Source of the DNA: Winogradskyella litoriviva
GTDB lineage: Bacteria; Bacteroidota; Bacteroidia; Flavobacteriales; Flavobacteriaceae
Direction: 5' to 3'
Assembly: GCF_013249065.1 (NCBI RefSeq)
Contig: NZ_JABRWQ010000001.1
Location: forward strand, 744,001 to 808,000
Length of the DNA stretch: 64,000 bases
Position numbers and translations under genes: made by a program. The notes under the pieces are model-generated. The model saw nothing but the letters and a program-made list of their open reading frames with translations. It made no database searches and was not told the origin of the DNA. Below, one piece after another: positions 1 through 8,158 of this stretch (position 1 is the first letter of the stretch; each line of letters begins with the position of its first letter).

Positions 1-2149
1 GTCTATCCTTTAAAAACGTTACACCCAAAATAGCATCTCTAAAACTAATATGTGTACCAACATTAATAGCCAAAACAGATTTTGGATTGGTTTTTAAATT
101 TTGAAATAATTCAACATTAAAATCAGTTTCATCTGTAGTGTTAGCTGTTTCAACCTTTACTGTATTTAAACCTTGCTTAAACGGAACTTCGATTTTTGCT
201 ATACCTAATTCAAAATTAATGTCTTTGTATAAGACGTCGTTTACATAAAGTTTTCCTTTATTTTGATTTGAAAAAACAACGATTTCATGTGTATTGTTTT
301 CTATAAGATTTAGTTGATTTTGGTAATTAGCAATATGGACAAAAGGTTCTTTTGTTTTTAAAACCGATTGGTACCAATAATACACTTCTTTTGGTTCTCT
401 GTTATATTGCATTATGCCTTTTTGGTTAACATGCGGTATCGTTTCTCCTCTAAATTCCGAACCAAAATCTGCAAAATTCCAGGCTGTCATTCCGGTTACA
501 AAATCACGTTCCATTACTTGACTGTAGTAACCCGAATGCAACAATAATTGATAGTCTTGTGAATAATCGTAACGCAAAGGTTCTGTTGTAGAAATGCGCA
601 CATCTGCTCCTGGACCATATTCTGAAATTAATAAGGAACGGTTAGGATAACGTTGGTGTTGGTCGTCTAAGAATACGCCCAAATCTTCAATAGTATCGTG
701 GTACCAACCAAAATAAAGATTCCAACCTACTAGCATTGGCAAGTCTGCAATTTTTGTTTCGTTATACAGCTCATTAAAATGCAATGCCATTACTGTGATG
801 TGGTTTGGCGCTTCTGTTCTCGTTAAGTCTTCCAACTGTTTTGCTAAATTGTACGTGAATTGCTTTCGGTCTTCCTTTTCTTCATCAGACTCTTTTTTAT
901 CGAAGGCTAGTCTTAGAAAAATCTCATTCATGTAACCTATCATCACTACAGAAGGAAAATTATAATACTGCTTAATATGTTCTTTTTGCATTTGTTTAGA
1001 CACATTAAAAAATGCGTCTGTATTGGTCACTTTATTAACGATAGGAATTTCTGTCCAGACTAAAATACCGAGTTCATCGCATTTTTTATAAAGCTCGCGA
1101 GCATGCGGATAATGTGCAAAACGAATGACATTAGAACCCATTTCTTTTATAAGTTCAATATCTTTTTTCTGTAATGAAAGTGGAACAGCATTTCCGTAAC
1201 TCTCGTAATCTTGATGCCGATTAACACCAACCAGTTTAATGGGTTTTCCGTTTAAAAAGAAACCTTTGTCTGCATCTACAGTTACCCAACGAAAACCTAT
1301 ATTTGAAGATTTTGAATCTAATACGTCACCCTTTTTATCAGTTAACGTAATTTCTAATTTATATAAATTGGGATTATTAGGCGACCATAATTTTGGGTTC
1401 TCAATTTCTGGAAATGTAATTGTAATGTCTTTTGATGTGGCTGCATTTAATTTGAAATCTTTATGTTCTTCTAAAATAAGTTGACCTTCCGCATCTAAAA
1501 TTTTTAAATACAAATGATTTTGAGATTTAAACGAATCAAAATTATCAACCAATAACTTTACCTCAACACCAGCTTGCTCTTCAGAAACATTATAATAATT
1601 GATGTAATAACCATCTGAAGCAAAATCGGTTAAACTTAGATGTTGTTTTGGTACCGAAATCAATTCTACATCTCTATAAATGCCACCATAAAATGTAAAA
1701 TCCGCATCTAATGGTGGAATATTTTCATTGTGAGAATTATCTACTGTAACTTCAATAAGGTTAAAATCATTAAAGTTTAGATACTTTGTAATTTCAAAAT
1801 TAAAAGCAGTGTAACCACCTTTATGATTTCCTACGTTATGACCATTTACAAAAACAGTAGCTTCTTGGTTTACCGCATTAAATTTTAAGTAATGAATGTT
1901 TTCTTTTTCTTCTGAAGCTACAAAAATCTGCTTTTGGTAATATCCTAAACCTCGTCTGTAACCAGATTCATCATCAAAAGCATCCTTATTATTCCATGTG
2001 TGCGGAATATTAATAGTCTCCCAGTTTGCTTTATTTTCTGAATATTGCCAACCAGAATTTATAATTTTAGTTTGCGCAAATACATTAAAAGAAAATGCCA
2101 CACAAATTAAAATTGATAGGGAATTATTAAGGTAAATTTTATGTGACAT
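1..2149 (-). CDS. GH2 family glycoside hydrolase (beta-galactosidase/beta-glucuronidase-like), partial
   Basis: The reading frame starts at ATG 2149 and stays open to the left edge, so about 716 residues are visible and the C-terminus is missing. Residues 1-25 form a signal peptide ending in FNVFAQ. Next comes a jelly-roll sugar-binding domain (INIPHTWNN, then VFVNGHNVGNHKGGY), an immunoglobulin-like domain and a TIM barrel. Two GH2 landmarks are visible: the acid/base motif MNE (Glu about 409) and the nucleophile in SEYGPGAD (Glu about 510). The family retains anomeric configuration and cuts terminal beta-linked sugars. The gene follows the GH3 gene by 10 bases and is the last visible gene of the PUL operon, so it probably trims oligosaccharides in the periplasm. 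Substrate specificity cannot be read from the sequence. Confidence 0.9.
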   Translation of the reverse strand, partial: MSHKIYLNNSLSILICVAFSFNVFAQTKIINSGWQYSENKANWETINIPHTWNNKDAFDDESGYRRGLGYYQKQIFVASEEKENIHYLKFNAVNQEATVFVNGHNVGNHKGGYTAFNFEITKYLNFNDFNLIEVTVDNSHNENIPPLDADFTFYGGIYRDVELISVPKQHLSLTDFASDGYYINYYNVSEEQAGVEVKLLVDNFDSFKSQNHLYLKILDAEGQLILEEHKDFKLNAATSKDITITFPEIENPKLWSPNNPNLYKLEITLTDKKGDVLDSKSSNIGFRWVTVDADKGFFLNGKPIKLVGVNRHQDYESYGNAVPLSLQKKDIELIKEMGSNVIRFAHYPHARELYKKCDELGILVWTEIPIVNKVTNTDAFFNVSKQMQKEHIKQYYNFPSVVMIGYMNEIFLRLAFDKKESDEEKEDRKQFTYNLAKQLEDLTRTEAPNHITVMALHFNELYNETKIADLPMLVGWNLYFGWYHDTIEDLGVFLDDQHQRYPNRSLLISEYGPGADVRISTTEPLRYDYSQDYQLLLHSGYYSQVMERDFVTGMTAWNFADFGSEFRGETIPHVNQKGIMQYNREPKEVYYWYQSVLKTKEPFVHIANYQNQLNLIENNTHEIVVFSNQNKGKLYVNDVLYKDINFELGIAKIEVPFKQGLNTVKVETANTTDETDFNVELFQNLKTNPKSVLAINVGTHISFRDAILGVTFLKDR

Positions 2150-2159
2150 TTCTTAGCTA

Positions 2160-4502
2160 CTAATCTATAAGTTTAAATGTTTTATTTAGTTCTACATTAG
2201 AATTTGTTCCGATAGCAACTTGAAAATCGCCAGGTTCCGCAACAAAATCTATATTAGCATTGTAGAATTTTAAATCTTCAACCGAAAGTGTAAAGCTTAC
2301 GGTTTTTGTTTCGCCTTTTTTTAAGAATATTTTCTGAAACCCTTTTAATTCTTTTACAGGTCTAGTGATAGAACCTATAACATCTCTAATGTATAATTGA
2401 GCAACTTCTTTTCCATCATAATCACCAGTATTTGTAATATCTACAGACACTGTAACCATATCTTTTTGAGACATAGATGTCTTATCTAATTTTACATCAC
2501 CATATTTAAAGGTTGTATAACTTAATCCGTAACCAAAAGGATACAATGGTTCATTACGAGCGTCAATATAATTGGACTTAAACTTTTCGAAATGTCCTTC
2601 AGAATTTCCTAATGGTCGTCCTGTGTTTTTATGATTATAGAATAATGGCACCTGACCAACATTTCTTGGGAAAGTCGCCGTTAATTTACCTGAAGGATTT
2701 ACTGCTCCAAACAACACATCTGAAATAGATAAACCAGCTTCACTACCAGGAAACCATACGTTAAGAATAGATGGTACATTTTCGCTCTCTTCTACCAAAG
2801 TTAATGGTCGCCCAGTAAACAAGACTAACACAACTGGTTTTCCTGTTTTTAATAAAGCGTTTAATAAATCTTTTTGAACTTGTGGAATACCAATATCTGT
2901 ACGGCTACTGCTTTCTCCACTTAATTCTGAAGATTCACCTATAGTGGCTAAAATCACATCTGATTTTTTTGCAACAGCAACAGCTTCATCTATCATTTGC
3001 TGGTCTGTTCTATTATCTCTCGGAATCGTTTTACCAAACATTGTAGCACGTTTCTCTAACTCAAAATCGTAATCAACGTTACTACCTTTAGCATATAATA
3101 AATTTACATCGTCTCCAACCGTTTGCTGTAATCCGTCCCAAACTGAAATACAATTTTCATGGTCTGTAGACACACTCCATGTACCAGCCATATTGTTACT
3201 GGCTTTAGCTAATGGTCCTATAACCGCAATTGTACCCGATTTTTTTAATGGTAATGTTTGGTTTTCATTTTTTAATAAAACGGTTGATTCTGCTCCAACT
3301 AAACGTGCGTAATCTCTATTCTCTTGTGTATAAATATCGTTCTTTGCACGTTCTTCGTTACAATATTTATAAGGGTCTTCAAACAAACCAACTTGATATT
3401 TTGCAGTTAGTACGCGCGCTACAGCTTTATCAACATCGTTAATAGAAATGTCGCCATTATCTAAAGCGGTTTTTAAATTTTTAATAAAAGCGGCCGAAAT
3501 ATTTGGTGAATCGCCTGCCATATCCATATCTAAACCAGCTTTTAAAGCTAAAGAAGTTACAGCAACTTCGTCTCCCATTCCGTGTGCCATCATTTCGTAA
3601 ATTCCGGTATAATCTGAAACTACAAATCCATTAAATGCCCAATCATCTCTTAATAAATCGGTAAGCAACCACTTATTACCAGTTGCAGGCACACCATCTA
3701 TTTCATTAAAAGAAGCCATAACCGAACCAACACCAGCATCAACTGCAGCTTTATAAGGTGGTAAATATTCGTTGAACATTCTAACACGGCTCATATCTAC
3801 AGTATTGTAATCTCTTCCAGCTTCTACTGCTCCATATAGCGCAAAATGTTTAACACATGCCATCATTGTATTATTAGCAGACATATCGTTTTGTTGGTAA
3901 CCATTAACCATCGCTTTTGCAATTTCGCTACCTAAAAAAGGGTCTTCTCCATTGCCTTCAGAAACGCGTCCCCAACGTGGATCGCGAGAAATATCTACCA
4001 TTGGCGAAAACGTCCAGTTAATTCCATTGGCACTAGCTTCCGAAGCTGCAATTTGAGCTGTTTTCTCAATCATTTCCATATCCCAGGAAGCAGATAAACC
4101 TAGTGGAATAGGAAAGGTGGTTTTAAATCCATGAATCACATCCATCCCGAAAATAAGTGGAATCCCTAAGCGGCTTTTTTCTACGGCTATTTTTTGAACT
4201 TCGTATATGTTTTTAATATCCTTAATATTGAAAAGACCACCTATTTTACCTTCTTCAATTTTTGAAACAACATCTGTACTTTTTGAAGAACCTGTTGTAA
4301 TTGGACCTGTTGCAGGCAAATTTAATTGACCTAGTTTTTCATCTAACGTCATTAAACTAATAATGGAATCTACTTTTTCCTCAAAAGGATTATCGCTTTT
4401 AGATGCTGTTGTTTTTTTATCATTGGTATTGCACGACAACACGGTTAAAACACCAATTATTAGTGTGAAATATTTTATTTTGGCGAATTGAAGTTTTTTC
4501 AT
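2160..4502 (-). CDS. GH3 family beta-glucosidase lipoprotein (BglX-like)
   Basis: This is a full-length 780-residue GH3 enzyme. The N-terminus is a lipoprotein signal with lipobox VLSC (Cys about 24). It is followed by the GH3 N-terminal TIM barrel (LMTLDEKLGQLN, GMDVIHGFKTTFPIPLG), the nucleophile motif GFVVSDYTG (Asp about 295), the alpha/beta sandwich (GKPVVLVLFTGRPL) and a C-terminal fibronectin III-like domain. The family removes terminal beta-linked glucose from oligosaccharides. The gene starts 3 bases after the esterase stop and is followed by the GH2 gene, so it belongs to the PUL operon. Beside two GH144-like enzymes it would plausibly cleave beta-1,2-gluco-oligosaccharides, but that linkage is inferred from context. 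Confidence 0.93.
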   Translation of the reverse strand: MKKLQFAKIKYFTLIIGVLTVLSCNTNDKKTTASKSDNPFEEKVDSIISLMTLDEKLGQLNLPATGPITTGSSKSTDVVSKIEEGKIGGLFNIKDIKNIYEVQKIAVEKSRLGIPLIFGMDVIHGFKTTFPIPLGLSASWDMEMIEKTAQIAASEASANGINWTFSPMVDISRDPRWGRVSEGNGEDPFLGSEIAKAMVNGYQQNDMSANNTMMACVKHFALYGAVEAGRDYNTVDMSRVRMFNEYLPPYKAAVDAGVGSVMASFNEIDGVPATGNKWLLTDLLRDDWAFNGFVVSDYTGIYEMMAHGMGDEVAVTSLALKAGLDMDMAGDSPNISAAFIKNLKTALDNGDISINDVDKAVARVLTAKYQVGLFEDPYKYCNEERAKNDIYTQENRDYARLVGAESTVLLKNENQTLPLKKSGTIAVIGPLAKASNNMAGTWSVSTDHENCISVWDGLQQTVGDDVNLLYAKGSNVDYDFELEKRATMFGKTIPRDNRTDQQMIDEAVAVAKKSDVILATIGESSELSGESSSRTDIGIPQVQKDLLNALLKTGKPVVLVLFTGRPLTLVEESENVPSILNVWFPGSEAGLSISDVLFGAVNPSGKLTATFPRNVGQVPLFYNHKNTGRPLGNSEGHFEKFKSNYIDARNEPLYPFGYGLSYTTFKYGDVKLDKTSMSQKDMVTVSVDITNTGDYDGKEVAQLYIRDVIGSITRPVKELKGFQKIFLKKGETKTVSFTLSVEDLKFYNANIDFVAEPGDFQVAIGTNSNVELNKTFKLID

Positions 4503-4505
4503 TTT

Positions 4506-5291
4506 TTATTTTTTTGATTTAGAGAAAAGCCATGTTAATAATTCTGGTTCTGCAAAGGCAGAATCCCAACTGTTATGATTGTCGTCAGCGTATAGCGTAA
4601 AATTAGGTTTACCTCCATTTTCTAAAATAGCGTTTACCATTTTTATTGAGCCTTTTGGGTCTACAACATCATCTTTTGCGCCATGAAAAATCCACATTTC
4701 TACTTTATTTGCATACAACTTAGCTAACTCGGCATTTCCATTGCCACAAATAGCAAAAGCAGCTGCAAACATATCTGGTTGTCTCGATAAAATTTCAAAC
4801 GTACCCATGCCACCCATTGATAATCCGCCTACATAAACTTTAGCTTTGTTTACGTAATCTTTACGAGTTACCTCTTGCATTAAATCTATGACCAATTGCA
4901 TTGGTTTAGTTGCTTCTTTATCCTTCGGAAACTCTAAACTTATAGGATAACTACTTCTATCTACATTGGCATTAGACCAATAACTATCTTGAGGACACTG
5001 AGGAAAAATAACAATTGCCGAAAATGCACCACGATTCATTTTATTGGTAAATAATTTACTGCCATGTGCTAATTGTTTGGTATTATCATCGCCACGCTCA
5101 CCTGCTCCATGTAAAAATAAGACCACAGGATATTCATTATCTTCTGAGAAATTTTCAGGATACATAATGCGATATTTTAAAGTGTCTTCGCCTTTAATAT
5201 GAACCATCTCTTTAAACAAATCCTTTTGTGCATATGCAATTGTCGAAGACAGCACCAAACAAAAGATTAAAAACGTTTTTAATTTTTTCAT
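4506..5291 (-). CDS. Secreted alpha/beta-hydrolase esterase (phospholipase/carboxylesterase, COG4099-like)
   Basis: The protein has 261 residues and a cleavable signal peptide ending in AYAQ. It has the alpha/beta-hydrolase layout: an oxyanion segment VVLFLHGAGERG, nucleophile elbow GGLSMGGMGTF (Ser about 159), acid in GAKDDVVDP and catalytic His in DDNHNSWD near the C-terminus. Relatives are annotated as prolyl oligopeptidase-like or phospholipase/carboxylesterase proteins and are common in Bacteroidota PULs, where they may remove acyl substituents from glycans. It sits 13 bases after the second GH144-like gene and 3 bases before the GH3 gene, so it is part of the PUL operon. Its true ester substrate is unknown. 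Confidence 0.85.
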   Translation of the reverse strand: MKKLKTFLIFCLVLSSTIAYAQKDLFKEMVHIKGEDTLKYRIMYPENFSEDNEYPVVLFLHGAGERGDDNTKQLAHGSKLFTNKMNRGAFSAIVIFPQCPQDSYWSNANVDRSSYPISLEFPKDKEATKPMQLVIDLMQEVTRKDYVNKAKVYVGGLSMGGMGTFEILSRQPDMFAAAFAICGNGNAELAKLYANKVEMWIFHGAKDDVVDPKGSIKMVNAILENGGKPNFTLYADDNHNSWDSAFAEPELLTWLFSKSKK

Positions 5292-5304
5292 ATTTTAAAT
5301 TGAT

Positions 5305-6663
5305 TTAATAGGTAAATCCTAATGCATCTAAACCATTTTGAACATCTTCATTCTGCATGAATAAATTCCATAATAGTTGCGACCTATAATTTTCTATCAT
5401 TATAATTTCTGGTCCTTGGTCTATAGCTAAATAGCGTTCTGTAACCCAATCGTTATACTGTGGACTAAATGCATCGTAAAAACCAGCATTACCCAATAAA
5501 ATTTCGTTTTTACTATAAAAATAATGCATAGCTGCTAATGACTTTTCTGGCGTATATGGAATAGAACTAATTGCTGCAGTAGGCGAAATAACACCTGTAT
5601 CATTTTCTGGATCGTGAGCCGTATAACCTACAGAACCATCAGAATTTCTCGTATAACTTGCTGTTAAACCCCAACAATCTTCACCATAATCTACATAACT
5701 GTTTGGATTATCTACACAGTGTAGATAATTTATGTTTGTATGGTTAACATTCAAATCCCAATAATTAGCATACTGATCCGATAAATTTCTTGGATCTAAG
5801 CCCAAATACGAATAATGTGCCCAAAAGAGAGGTCCTGTTCCTGTACCAGCATGATCTAAAATTAAAGGTGTGTTATATTGACTCGCAGAAGTAACAATAT
5901 TCCCATTGTCAGCCCAACCTTCATGGTACACCTCAGCCGGAATTGAATAATCCGGCGAAGCTGCACCTAAAACAAACGCTATTAATGTTTCGTTATATCC
6001 TTTTAATTCTAAATTTATTGCAAAATTGTTAGACGGACTCCAATGCCAAAATAATGCATTTTGTCCTTGCGTGTACCAATCCCATTCTACACCTTTCCAC
6101 AGTAAATCTGCTTGTGCTGCAAGTTCTGCTTCTTCTGTAGAACCGTCTTTAAAATATTCTTTTACACAAATTAAGCCTTGGGCTAAAAAAGCGGTTTCAA
6201 CTAAATCGCCACCATTATCTTGATCGCTAAATGGAATAGTGTTTCCTGTTCCTCCATCTATCCAATGCGACCATGCTCCATGAAAACGGTCTGCACCTTC
6301 AAAGAAGTTTAAAATTTGAGATAATCTTGAAACACCTTCTGTTCTTGTAATATAACCACGTTCAATACCAACCAAGATAGCCATTAAACCAAATCCACTT
6401 CCTCCTGTAGTCACTACATTCTGACTATTAGTTGGGTCATTAGGGTGATATCTTTCTTTTGCTGTACCAGAGTTAGATTCGGCATAGTCCCAGAAATACT
6501 TAAATGTAGTTTCTTGAGTCAAATCCATTATTTCTTCATCCGTTAATGGTTCAACTACAGGATCATCATCACTTGGGTCATACGGTTCTTGATAACCTGG
6601 TCCATCATCTGAACCACAGCTAACCATTATTAATGCTATAATAACTAGTTTAAAAACCTTCAT
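5305..6663 (-). CDS. GH144-like (glucoamylase family, PF10091-type) lipoprotein, copy 2
   Basis: The best start is ATG at 6663, giving 452 residues beginning MKVFKLVIIALIMVSCG, a clean lipoprotein signal with lipobox MVSC. An upstream in-frame TTG at 6672 would overlap the previous gene and spoil the signal peptide. The ATG lies one base after the TAA of the preceding paralogue. Family motifs are GGSGFGLMAILVGIERG, FHGAWSHWIDGGTG, DNGGDLVETAFL, LFWAHYSYLGLDPRNL and AIDQGPEIIMIENYRS. Databases call this family glucoamylase, but characterised members (CAZy GH144) are endo-beta-1,2-glucanases. With its paralogue it is a candidate surface or periplasmic endo-enzyme of the PUL. It differs mainly in the acidic linker after the lipid anchor. 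Confidence 0.88.
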   Translation of the reverse strand: MKVFKLVIIALIMVSCGSDDGPGYQEPYDPSDDDPVVEPLTDEEIMDLTQETTFKYFWDYAESNSGTAKERYHPNDPTNSQNVVTTGGSGFGLMAILVGIERGYITRTEGVSRLSQILNFFEGADRFHGAWSHWIDGGTGNTIPFSDQDNGGDLVETAFLAQGLICVKEYFKDGSTEEAELAAQADLLWKGVEWDWYTQGQNALFWHWSPSNNFAINLELKGYNETLIAFVLGAASPDYSIPAEVYHEGWADNGNIVTSASQYNTPLILDHAGTGTGPLFWAHYSYLGLDPRNLSDQYANYWDLNVNHTNINYLHCVDNPNSYVDYGEDCWGLTASYTRNSDGSVGYTAHDPENDTGVISPTAAISSIPYTPEKSLAAMHYFYSKNEILLGNAGFYDAFSPQYNDWVTERYLAIDQGPEIIMIENYRSQLLWNLFMQNEDVQNGLDALGFTY

Positions 6664-6664
6664 A

Positions 6665-8050
6665 TTAATCAACCTTTTTATATTTAAATCCTAATTTGTC
6701 TAAGCCCCTTTTTACATCTTCATTTTTCATAAATAACTTCCAAAACAAACCAGTTCTATAATTTTCTATCATTACCGGAATTGGTCCTTGGTCTATAGCT
6801 AAATATCTAGGTGAAGACCAATTATGTTCAAAACTAAACGCATCATAAGGCCCATATTTGCCTACTAAACTATCGTGATTTTTATATATATTTTCTAATA
6901 CGTTCATACTCTCTCTTGGCGTATAAGGAAATGAGGATAAAGCTGCTGTTGGTGAAATAACACCTATATCATTTTCTGGTCTATGCCCATAATAACCTTT
7001 AATAGAATAACTTGATGTTAAACCCCAAAGACTATCTCCATAACCTTTAAAATCTTTTGGATTATCCACAGCGTATTTGTAATGTATTTTAGCATGATTT
7101 TGAGTTAATCTCCAATAGTCTGCATATTGATCCGTTAAGCCCTTTGGATTTAATCCTAAATAAGAATAATGCGCCCAAAATAATGGACCAATTAAATCCT
7201 CATCATGCTCATAATAATTCAATACTAAGTCTTCATCATAGAATTTTTGGTTTGAAACGATATCTCCATTTCTTGCCCAACCATTATCATAAACCGACTT
7301 ACTAATTGGATATGTTGGTGATGCAGCAGCAAGCACGTACATAATTAAACATTCGTTATAACCACCAACCGGAAAATTCATTTCCCAGTTATATTCTGGT
7401 GACCAATGCCAATAGAGTACATCTTCTCCGTTTTTTGTGTACCAACTCCATTCTACTTCCTTCCAAAGTTTATCTATTTTATGTACTAATTCTTGTTCTT
7501 TTTTATTTCCGTCTTTAAAGTATTCTGAAACGGATAGTAAACCTTGTATTAAAAATGCAGTTTCTACTAAATCGCCTCCATTATCCTTTTTACTAAACGG
7601 ATAAACTTTTCCTGTTTCACCATTAATCCAATGTGGCCAAGCTCCATGAAAACGTTCTGCCTTCTCTAAAAAATCTACAATTTTGAGATATCTATTTAAG
7701 GCTTGTTCTCGTGTAATCCAATTGCGTTCTACACCAACTATTATAGCCATTAAACCAAATCCACTTCCACCTGTTGTAACCGTATTTTTTGGCGAATTTG
7801 GGTATACATCATCCATATGAATACGCTCTCTAGCTAACCCAGAATTTGGTTCTGCACCTTCCCAGAAATAGTTAAATGTTTGCTTTTGAACAGTATCTAG
7901 TAACCTATTATTAATGTTAGAAACTATAACATCTGTTGTTTCATTTAAGACTTGTTCATTTTCGTTTTTTTTCTCCTTACCATCTGTTTTACAGCTAATT
8001 GTGAAACAAAATAAAATGACAACTATAGGTAATGTATATATATTTCTCAT
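6665..8050 (-). CDS. GH144-like (glucoamylase family, PF10091-type) lipoprotein, copy 1
   Basis: The protein has 461 residues and starts with lipoprotein signal MRNIYTLPIVVILFCFTISC. It shares all the landmark motifs of the next gene (TTGGSGFGLMAI, FHGAWPHWINGETG, DNGGDLVETAFL, FWAHYSYLGLNPKGLTDQYADYW, SPTAALSSFPYTP, AIDQGPIPVMIENYR), so the two are tandem paralogues. It is separated from the upstream LamG gene by a 108-base gap containing a strong hairpin, and its stop codon lies one base before the start of the paralogue. GH144 enzymes studied so far act on beta-1,2-glucan. The activity is assigned by family resemblance only, because I see no motif that fixes the linkage. Confidence 0.88.
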   Translation of the reverse strand: MRNIYTLPIVVILFCFTISCKTDGKEKKNENEQVLNETTDVIVSNINNRLLDTVQKQTFNYFWEGAEPNSGLARERIHMDDVYPNSPKNTVTTGGSGFGLMAIIVGVERNWITREQALNRYLKIVDFLEKAERFHGAWPHWINGETGKVYPFSKKDNGGDLVETAFLIQGLLSVSEYFKDGNKKEQELVHKIDKLWKEVEWSWYTKNGEDVLYWHWSPEYNWEMNFPVGGYNECLIMYVLAAASPTYPISKSVYDNGWARNGDIVSNQKFYDEDLVLNYYEHDEDLIGPLFWAHYSYLGLNPKGLTDQYADYWRLTQNHAKIHYKYAVDNPKDFKGYGDSLWGLTSSYSIKGYYGHRPENDIGVISPTAALSSFPYTPRESMNVLENIYKNHDSLVGKYGPYDAFSFEHNWSSPRYLAIDQGPIPVMIENYRTGLFWKLFMKNEDVKRGLDKLGFKYKKVD

Positions 8051-8064
8051 TGAGATTTGAGTAA

Positions 8065-8102
8065 GATTTTAGCGACACTTTAAATATAAAATGTCGCTAA
8101 AA
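8065..8102 (-). other. Perfect 12-bp inverted repeat (intercistronic hairpin)
   Basis: ATTTTAGCGACA (8065-8076) and TGTCGCTAAAAT (8091-8102) form a perfect 12-bp stem with a 14-base loop. It lies in the 108-base gap between the LamG lipoprotein gene and the first GH144-like gene. On the transcribed (minus) strand no long T run follows, so it looks less like a full terminator and more like an RNA processing, stabilising or partial attenuation element. It would separate the susC-susD-LamG segment from the enzyme genes. Confidence 0.6.
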
Positions 8103-8158
8103 TTCAATTAAGGATAATTCAAAAAAAACTTAGACTAAATCAATTAACTTATCATATT

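Noticed and set aside
1239..1484. 81-residue plus-strand open frame inside the GH2 gene
   Set aside because: It lies opposite a well-supported GH2 coding frame and has no recognisable domain or start region. It is a chance frame.
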